From a virus: DNA of 24,834 nucleotides. The notes beneath the pieces are model-generated. The model searched no databases. It had not been told where the DNA came from and saw nothing but the letters and a program-made list of their open reading frames with translations. Position 1 is the first letter of the stretch; each line of letters begins with the position of its first letter. The translations under genes and the position numbers were made by a program. Shown here piece by piece: positions 15,001 to 24,834 of this stretch. Location: positions 1 through 24,834 of the IMG/VR virus record IMGVR_UViG_3300044644_000261. One strand, given 5' to 3'.

Positions 15001-18000
15001 CAACCGCAAAGAAAAAGATAATCACCCTGATTACACTGGTAATTGCATGATTAACGGGAAAGAAATGCGTATGTCAGCCTGGTTAAAAGAAGGCAAAGCT
15101 GGCAAGTTCTTTAGCTTCTCATTTAGTGAGCCGTATGTTAGTGAGCCAGTTCAATCTAACAAACCTGAAGACATCGAAAGTGACATTCCATTTTAAGAAA
15201 AGGGCGAAAGCCCTTCTAGGAGGCAATATGTTAAATATCTTACCGTATTATCCATCAGTAGGCATGATTAATGATTTAAGGCTACTTTCACCACCTCCAG
15301 AAGGGGTCGTAGAGGCTCGTAGAGAGGCCGTAGAGCGATTAAAAATAGAACTTGATACAAAGTATCGTCTACATCCACAAAACTTCGTTAAACGGGCTAA
15401 AACAACATTATGAAAATACAATTAGACTTTACCGACCACGATAATTTGCTACTAGACATTCGTGAAGCTTTGTTTATAACTTTGCTTAAAGCTGAATTAA
15501 TGGACAGCGAGATGAGTTTAGAAAGGTCTTACCATAAAGATGACAAAGCTATGTTTAAGGCAAACATCAAAGCTTGTAAAGTTTTGTTGACTTACTACAC
15601 AGCGGAGGTAGACCCTGAATGGAAAAGCTAGACGAAAAGAATGTAGAGAGTTTTGGCGAAGCTGTGCGTAGAATAGTCTTGAGTGTGCCTAATACGACAA
15701 ACAGTAACTTAGGCCAGTTGATTGAGAATATCTACCTACGGTTTCAAGGGGAAGCGGAACGAGATGCTAGGGAGGCTAGAAACAAATGATTATTAATGTA
15801 AAACACATAAAAGAAAACGATGATGGCAGTGCTATCTGTGAAATAGACATGGATGACGATGCTAAACGATGGTTAATTGAGCGAGGCTTTATTGCTGTGC
15901 TAACAGAGGCTTTAAAGAAAGACCCAGCCTGGTGGACTGAAGAGGACGAGAAACGCATGGACATAGTGGGTGCTAATGGCCCTACAGGAGAACACTATGA
16001 GTGATGGTATGTCAGAGCAAGCATGGGAAGAGTCTATGGAGCAAGTAGACGCTCTAATGAAACAGGTGGGTGGCAATCACTACGCTAGTATGGCCATACA
16101 GCCAGTAGAGTTTATAGTGGCTAATAACCTAACTTTTCTTGAGGGGAATGTGGTTAAGTATATATCCAGGCATCATGCTAAAAACGGTGCTGACGATGTA
16201 AAAAAAGCTATACACTATTGTGAATTAATCTTACGGACGGTATACGATGTTACAAACGATAGCTGAATATGTCCTATGCTACAGCACAGCATTTGGATTG
16301 GGAATGATTTGCGGAGCGTTTATTGTTTATAAAACAAGTAAGGCGTAGATTTGGTAGTTGTTACATGTAACGCAGAAAGCCGAAAAACTCGCTACTTACT
16401 ACATCCTCTAATGTCGGCTTAACCGCCTATATATTACTTTTTTCGACTTTATTGTATAACTTTGAATAAAAGTCGCAACTATCTTATATTACTTGTTCAT
16501 TACATACATAGTAACCTCAAATCCGAATCTCATTTCGTGTGCTACTGGTTTAGTCCAAGCCATAATGTATCTCCTAATTTACAAAGCATACGAAATGTAT
16601 ACTGTAAGATACATAGTAACAGAATTAGGTTTTTTACACATTGGTGGAACTATTAATGCAAGCTAGTGAAAAGCACTAATTAGCGTCTTTCCAATTCAAG
16701 TATATATTTACCAAGCTTTGCTGTGTCCTCTTTACTTAAACACATACCGCCATCAACTTTTTGGATGTTGAGGGTCGGTTTGAGGGGATACGGCTTTGGC
16801 ATGGTAGTCGTGCAAGCTATCAAAGTGCTGCTCAAACCAATCAGCAGGAGCTGCCTCAATTTGCTCACTCTCTTGTTGCACATCTTTCTGCTCCTTTTTA
16901 GCTGCCCACTCTTGGTATAGAGCAAGCAGCCTATCTATGATTGCTAACAGGTATTTCATTTGTCTGCTGTAAACACGCCAATAGCGCCTATAACGCTTAA
17001 ACCGAGTGCGACAATAGCTTCACCTTGCTCTGGTGATAAAGTCAAGCCTACGGCTGTTAAAAGGGCTACTAGACCCCTCCATGTAGATGATTCTTTGCCA
17101 CGAGCTAATAAAAATGCTTTCATAACTACTCCTTAAAAGGTTTGTAAGATGGTTTGCCATTTATAAAGGTTGCCGTTAAGAATTGCTGACGCATTTTAGG
17201 GTCAAACGATACATGAACCCAAGCGCCTTCTTCAATTACTTGGTCTACTTTAATGCCAGACTTGTGTAATGCTTTAACGACATCAATAGGCTTGCCAAAC
17301 CCAGCGCAAGTAAAATCAGCAGCTAGACCGTCCATGTGAGCAGAGTTTACAGAACCGCCTATCTTGCGATTAAGCTCCATGCAACGAAAGGCAGAGCTAA
17401 TGCGTAATGGATGGCCTAAGAATGTGCGTATTTTCTCAAGGTTGTCAGCTAGTGTTTTAAGGTTGTTTTTAACTGCTTGAGATGGGTTGTTGTTGATGTT
17501 ACTGCGAACTGCTGTTTGTGAGAAGGTTAGCTCCTCAAGCGTAAAATGCTCGCTCAACTTCATTTAAGGTTTTCCAACTTGTAGATAAGGCTTAAGAACT
17601 CACCGATTACCTCGTCCACGATATTCTGTAACGCAGAATCATCTTTAGGTATGCACTTGTAACGATTCTTCTCAACATAGGCTAGTTTCTCAGCTATGCA
17701 GTAGATAGGCTCTTTATACTTCTCTTCTTCGGTCAGTATAGGTATTTCTTTAATAATCCCATGACGGCCTTGATAAGCTTCTGTTAGTTTGTCAGCCAAC
17801 CCTGCTATGTCTTCATAGAAGTGGCCTAATGCTTTGTGTTGAGAATAGCTTTTAGTGCGTAGATGTTCTCTGTGTGCTACATCACGGGCTAAAAACAATG
17901 TTGCTATAAATTCACCAATCATATCTCATCCTCAATATCAATAATTCCAATTAAATCTTCATCGTATACATTACACTCATGGCAGACATGAAAGTCTATG

Positions 18001-21000
18001 TCAGCATCGTCTATCTCGTAAGGCTCACCGCAACACTCACATAGCTTAATCTGTTTCATATTTTACCTACAAAAAATGCCCCGAAGGGCTAGGCATACTT
18101 ACTCTTAAGGTATTTAAGTGTTAGTGGCAATTCGTCAAAACGGCCATCCTCTACATCGTATAACATATAGCACCCACGAAAGTGATTGTTACCTTGAGCG
18201 CCTAAATAAGCCTCAGTATGCTCGTAACAGCTCCCACATATGATTGCGCTCATTTCCGTGCCATCAGCTCTCATGCCATAAGCTACTTGCCGTCCTTGCA
18301 TATGCCCAGCAAAACAACTCATGTGCTTTTTGGTCAATATAGCGGCAGCAGAACAAATAGGTCTGCCCATAGCACCCGATGTAAAGTAGTGAGCGTAAGC
18401 TATGCCGTCAATGACAATAACTTCTAAGAATGGTATAACTTCCCAATCTTGGTAAGGCAAGTCATCAATGGAGATAAGGCCGTCTAGCTTCCTATCCTCG
18501 TTAATAGCACGATTAATACGGTCTTCATGGTTTCCAAGCGTTAGCACCATACGAGGTTTGTATTGCTTTTGCTTAAAACTTTTGGCTTGATTGTTGTAGT
18601 CATATATAGGTTGTAGAAGAGCATCCATAGCCTCTCTAGCAGCCCAAATATCTTTTTGGTAGCTACGACCTTCAAATGACTTTTTACCCACATCATAAGA
18701 AGAAAGGGACTCCATATCAGCGAAGTCCCCTATACATATAATTACATCAGGCTTTTTGTCTACAAGGTACTTACCTATGCAGGTTAGGAATGTAAAGTCA
18801 TTCCCATCTTTAGCCTGGACATCAGGCAACACGAAGTGTGTCTTAGTGGGTTTTGTCAGGAAGCTCATAATATAGTTGTAAGTCCTCATCAGAGAAAAGC
18901 ACTACGCAAGTGCCATCCTCTGTATACATTACAAACTCATCGTTGTCAATACCTACTTCTTCTATTCTTTGACCTACTAACTTGTCAAAAAGAGCCTCTA
19001 ATTTTTCTTGTTGTGTCATTTGTCAGCTTTGTTATCAAGCTTCTCAAAGATACGGTTAAGCACAGCTTCTAGGCGGTCTAGTCTAGCTTCTAGGTCTTCC
19101 TTGCGAACATAGTATGTAGGCAGGTCAACCTCAATCGCTTTTACATCACGCTTAAGGTCTTGCACAGCGTCCCATAACTGTCTAGCAAACCAGCCTAGAA
19201 CAGAAAGAACTGTACCGCCTACAATGTTGATTAAGTTTTGAGTTTCCATCATAGCCTCTTATAATACTACCCAGCGTGAACCGCCAGGAACGGTTACAGT
19301 AACACCAGCGTTTATTGTTATTGGGCCAGTAGTCATTGCATTTTTGGTTGCAGGGATTGAATAGCTTGTTGTTACCACTTGGTCGTTTTCGATAAACACT
19401 TCATCTGAACCACCACCAGTAGCACCACCACCACCACCTATTCCTACTAACTGGAATTGCGTGCCATCGTAAACCACTTGCACAATAGCGTTTAATGTAA
19501 TGTCACCAGCAACTAAGCTAATTGCACCATTCTTAGTAATGTTTTTAGCGCCAATAGCGTTGATGTTAATCGTCACAGCGCCTGTGTTAGTTCCTGACGC
19601 AATAAACCTAAACACTTGACCAGCAGCATAAGCTGTCATACCTAAAGCAGCTGTAGCAACGATAGTATCTGTGCCACTAATGCCTGTTAAGTATTGAAAT
19701 ACAGAATCCTGTATCTGACCTGCTGAAGCTGATTGAGTTCGCAGCGTAGCAGAGCCTACACCTGACAATACATATCCACCCATAGGCAAGTTAGCCGTAG
19801 GTGTAGTTTGACCGTCTGATGTAAGCGATGCTGTAAGAGCTGACGCAATATCATTTAATGTGTTATTAGCCCAAGTTGAGGAAATTGTAGTTCCCGTAAT
19901 AACAGGATTACCTACTGGTAAAGAATATACCCCACTGCCGTTTCTTGCCATTATTTTTCCCCTTGATTTTCGCTTAGCATTTTGCCCATTTTACGAGCTT
20001 TTTTTGACATTAAAGGATTGTTAAGCGTTTCATTCGTATTTAATGTATCTGAATCTGTGTTTAACTGATTATATGAAGTTAAAGCAGAAGCCATGGGAAC
20101 TCCAACAAGACCTTTGTTTGTAGCTTGAGGTATCTTTCCTACCGCTTGACCTGTTTGATACATCATACGAGCAATTAATGCCTTAAAGGCATCGCTTCTA
20201 TCTGCCATCATTCCAGCCAATTGAACTGGATTGTTAGACAATCCTGCAATACCTACTGGATTGTTTTTTAGCGCAGTATAAGCCCTAGACTCAGCTACAT
20301 CTAATGCGTTAATTAACTCTGATTCTTTTTTATTTAATAAATTAACAGTTGGCTCTACTCTAGCAATCTCTTCTTTTAAGCCTCTTGCACCAGCCCTTTG
20401 AGCTTCTTTGGCAGCACCACCAAGTTCATTAAAGTTTTTGTCACCAATAGCTTTATATGTACCCTGCTTTATTCGTTGCGCTAATTGAACATCAAAATCA
20501 TCAATAGATTGTGCTGGAAGTAACAAGCCAGTATTTTTTGGCTTAGGGAGTAATTCGCTATTTTCAAATGCTTTTTTTACAGATTTAACTGCGGATACAT
20601 CAGCACCTGCATCAAGCTGATATTTGTAAGAATTTTCCAAGTCATCAAGATATTTTAATACCGCTGATTTGCTAACTTTTTCTCCTGAATTAGCAATCAT
20701 CTCTGTAATGTGTTCGTTTAAAGAATCTACCTTTGCTTGCAGTGTATCTAAGCCACGACCAAATATAGTTCTTCCTACAGTAGGATTAACACCTTCTTCT
20801 AGCAATGTTTGAACGGCTTGTTGACCTTCGCCAGATTTTAATTCATTTTTGCCTGGTTTAACTGCAGACATCATTAGTCTGTTAGCACCAGCCTTTAATG
20901 GTTTTTCTAGCAGTTGCGGAGCATTAACTGCGCCACCTGTTAAAGCGCCAATAGTAGCGTTTTCTAATCTACTTTCTGAACCGAGAGTTGGTTGCAATCC

Positions 21001-24000
21001 GCTAAATGCACCACCAGCAAGCATACTGCCAGCTTTAGTATTGGCGCCAGGAATTAGTGCGGTAGCTAATGCTGTGCCTATGTTTCCTGCAATTGCGCCA
21101 ACTGGAGCTTCTTCAGCAATAATCCTGTTTTTCTTAATTTGAGATGTATCGTATTGTTGCCTAGGTAATGCTTGATACCCTTGAATTGGACTAGATGATG
21201 TTTCACCAGTTTTAGGATTTACATATTGCTGTGGATTCATCAACTCTTGTGCAAGCTGTTTACCGCCTTCTAGCAAATTAGATGGGGCAGTCATTACGCC
21301 TTTTAAGTTACGGCTTAACCATGACTCGTTTTGCAAGTCAGACCGCAAAGCATCGTTCTTTTGCTTTTGTGAGTTTAATTCAACATAGTCCAATATGCTC
21401 TGTTGTGAGCTACCTTCAGGAGCAGTCACCATAAAGCTTTGCCCACTAGGGGATGTAACTTTATACTGCATTAATTTTTGTGTTGATTCAGCCATTTTAG
21501 TTTCCGTTTATGGGTTGAATTGACCATCCAGGCTTATTTCCACCAGCTTGCGTAGGTGGATTTTGTGAAGACCAAACAGATTCAGCTCCGTTTAAATTGC
21601 CATTTTGGTCATACCATTTTTGCAAGAAATCAACTTTGGATTTAGCTCTATCGTATTGTTGCTGATAAGTATCACGAATCTTTCTATTAGCTTCTCCACC
21701 TTGACTTATGTTTGGCAAGGATTGTAGATACAACGAAATATCTCTATCAGATGTTGTACCTGAACCTTCAACACGCTTATTGGGAGCTATTTCAGCAGTA
21801 ATACTTTGCATTACTTTTTCATCGTCACCTCTCCATGAATCTGGAAACAATGATGACATTAGTCCTTCGTGAATAGCGCCAGTTCTGCTTTTAGTGTTCA
21901 AATCAACAAACTTATTTAATAAAGATAAGTTTTGTGCGCCTTTGTTTAAAACTTCATAACTAGCCTCTAATTTCTTTTGAGCAGCTTCTGAAGCTCTATC
22001 AATAGCTTTATCTCTAAGAGCGCCTGGCAAGCCTTGTCCTGGAGTTCTCATACCTGCTGGGGCGGTTGCTGCTGGTGCTGAGCCATATAGTAATTGTGAA
22101 AAATCAGCCATTATTTAACTCCTTGTACGGCAATGCCTTGTGCTTTAAAGTCTTTTTTAACTTGCTCTACTGTTTTACCAGAGTTCCTAGCGGTTTCATT
22201 TACATCATTCATCGTAACAGATTTAGGTTTAGCCATTGGCGGTGTAGGGCCGCCAGTTTTGTAAATACTTTCGTTTCTAGTTATACCTAAATTAGCCATT
22301 GCAATATCTAATTGCGCTCTTTGTGCGTCAGTCATTTCTGATGAAATGCGTTTCCAATCCTCTGGAGAGCCTTGATACCCACCTTTTTGAGCAAACCGAT
22401 ATTCTTTTTCTAAATTAGAAATAGACTCGGAGTCTTGTTTAGGGTTTTCTGCAATAAGACGGTTAGTTCCACCTTCAAAGCGTTTCGCACCAGCAGCAAG
22501 CTCGTAAGGTGCATTCCGTTTCCTCATTGTGTCAAAGTCACCTGTCATTAACGCTTCTATTAGTTGAGGTCTTTTGGTTGTGGTTGCATAGTCTATGTAA
22601 GCTTGTCTAATAGTGTTTTCATTAGGCTGTACCATTGTTGTCGTAGTAGTAGGAACAGATGTCACAGCGTTGCCTGTCATGCTTTGTGTGCCATACGGTG
22701 ATGTAGGTGCAACCATCTCACTAGCGTTGCTTGTAGGGCTGTAATTAGGCGCAGTTTGAACTGTATCGCCAATAGCCAATTCTTTACCAACACCTGGAGC
22801 GTAAGTAGTTTGAGTTTGTGTAGTAGGCTCAAAAGCTTTACCAAATTTGTTAAGAGCATCAATCATTTTGGTGTTTTCAGCAGCTTTGTAATCGCCATAT
22901 TGTTTCATGGCTTCTCTCTCTTGTTGACCACCTACATATTTATTAGCTAATGTAGATAAATGCTGTGTCCATGAGGGCGCTACATAATGTCCCGATACCA
23001 TTTGACCTTGAGGAGTTTCTTGTTGACGCAACGCATCAGCTAAAGCTAATTTGCGCTTTAAATCTATTTGCATCAAAGTATCGTCTTGAGGCATCTCTTC
23101 TTGATTACCAAATAAACTCATATTAAACCCCTAACATTGCGTAATTAACAGCTTTAAAGCCATTATCCATTTCAACAACGGCTTCAGGCATGATAGCTTC
23201 AACTTCTTGAGCCATAACACCAATTTGTTTGCCTTCAGGCAAGTCATAGCCATCTTTGTAATTGTATGAGTAAAGATTAAGACCATTTTCTAATGAGCCA
23301 ACTTTTTCAATGTTTGTTTTTAATCTTTCATCAGAATACTTCATAATGCCAGCACCACCAAGACCCATTAACCCACTCATAAAACCACCACTAGCGGCAT
23401 TTTGTGCATTTACATTAGCTAATTGAGCGTTGTAACCTGCCTGTGTAGCACCTAATATATCAGCGCCAGCAGTTTGAGCTTGATTTGGAGTGTTTGCAAA
23501 GCTTGGGTTTTGCACTTGAGAACCTGTACGCAACGCATTAATAACATTGATAGGTTGCATTTGGTTGTAAGCTTCTTGTTGGAAGGCTTGTTGATTAGCA
23601 GATAACCCTGTGTTCATGCCTTGAATTTGAGCTGAAGTCAACAAATCGTTTTGTTGTTGTGACAATTGGCGTTTAGCATTGTTATAAGCTTCAGTGCCTT
23701 GAGCAATACCTTGATTGGCTAATTGAGCATCAGACATCTCGCTTTGCTGAGCAATTTGAGGTTGCAGTCTACGCATGATAGCGTCAGAGTATGTTTCGCC
23801 AGGATTAATGCCGTAAGATGGCAATTTAGATGTATCTACCCCAGGCTCGCTTAATACTTTATTTGCATAATTTAATCCAGTATTTGCTGTTTGCATCAAT
23901 CCTTGATTAAGCTTGCTTTCTTGGTTGTAAATAGCTTGTTGTTCTGGAGATAATGTTTGAGTAGCAGTGTATAGAGTGTTGCCGTATCGGTCAGTGCCTG

Positions 24001-24834
24001 GGTTGGCTGTGTATGTTAAATTGCCGTATGGTGTTACTTGGTTAGTACGGTTAGCAGCAGCAGTAGCCCTTGCAGCCTCTAAGTTGCCAGCAGATGTTTC
24101 TTTAGCTGCGCCAATGTAGTCAGGCGCTGGTGGTGCTTTAGCTTTACCGTTAGCCATTGATATGAATGGGTCACGAACACCTTGCAATCTTAATTGCACA
24201 AATTTACCTAGCATTTTTTTTACTCCAATTTAACATTTTGCAGTTTTCAGGCCATAGGGTCATTATAAGTAAATCACCGTTACGACCTGCGTCTTTTAAA
24301 GTTGTTTCTATTACAAACCCAATCTTATGATTGAGGCTTATTGCTTTGTGGTTGTCGGCTTCTACGGTAGCTGTAAAGCGTTTAACCTTTACTTGATTAA
24401 AAATGTAATCTACTACTGTAATCCAGTAACCTTTAGGTGGTGGTGAGTCTATTCGTTGATGGCCAAACATATTGTTGCCGTTCCAGTTTTCAAAAGCCGT
24501 TCCAGCAACAATAACACCATCTATTTCCCAACCAAGAGCTGTCATGCCCTCGGTATAAGAGCCTACCTTTTCCATTACCCAACGAGCTACATATTCGCCT
24601 TGGACTAACATTACAAGATTGCGCCACCCTCAATAACTATGTCAGTGCCTACCCAGCTTACATTTAACTGTGCTGATAAAACCTTGACAACAGGTGCGCC
24701 ATAATAGCCAACACCGTTTAGACCTTGCCAGTTTTGATACACAGTAGGAGAACCACCAAATGCAGACGCATCCCATATACCACTGTCCCACACGCCATAG
24801 TTTACAGGCACATAGTTTAAGATTGTAGATGTAT

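Overview
This window is part of the genome of a tailed bacteriophage (Caudoviricetes), most likely a podovirus-like phage of a Gram-negative host. The evidence is a terminase pair, a P22-type portal, fibre proteins, ejection-type virion proteins, and a lysis cassette with an o-spanin lipoprotein nested in another frame. The DNA is AT-rich and genes are packed with ATGA or TAATG overlaps. No integrase, cI-type repressor, tRNA, CRISPR or insertion sequence was found. No major capsid, scaffold or tail-tube gene is present, so the genome is larger than the window. Genes run off both ends: a fibre gene at the left and a virion gene at the right.

Layout. (1) 1-7815, leftward late genes: fibre fragment, 694-aa fibre, portal, small protein, TerL, TerS, small protein, ParB-methyltransferase fusion. 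(2) 7816-8018: a late-type promoter, a short structured leader, an intrinsic terminator and an unusual ribosome-binding region. (3) 8019-13029, leftward early/replication genes: DUF4373-type replication protein, primase zinc-finger protein, DnaB/T7-type helicase, membrane protein, small protein, NinB-like protein, cytosine-methyltransferase-like protein, winged-helix-like protein, YbcO-like nuclease, RusA resolvase and a Q-like regulator. (4) 13030-13283: divergent promoters, with a terminator-bearing structured leader on the leftward side. (5) 13284-16348, rightward early genes: small proteins, a GTG-start helix-turn-helix protein, an ERF annealing protein, an SSB-like protein and a DUF3310 protein. 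(6) 16349-16679: non-coding region between convergent gene sets. (7) 16680-24834, leftward late genes: virion and fibre proteins, metallophosphoesterase, endolysin, holin and spanins.

Working model. Two leftward promoters (P1 at 13153-13181, P2 at 7983-8011) share a spacer core, GCCATTT(T)GTGGTA, and a -10-like GGTAT at +4 to +8. Each is followed about 95-105 nt later by an intrinsic terminator placed before the first gene. The P2 arrangement matches the lambda Q / pR' / tR' late switch: a Q-like gene ends 7 bp before the promoter, and terminase and virion genes follow the terminator. P1 would then be a second promoter of the same kind, driving the operon that ends in the Q-like gene.

The short terminated P2 RNA carries, as a 12-nt hairpin loop, the exact reverse complement of the ribosome-binding region of the first rightward gene (13284). 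This suggests a late RNA that represses early translation. The sequence matches are direct observations. The regulation is inference.
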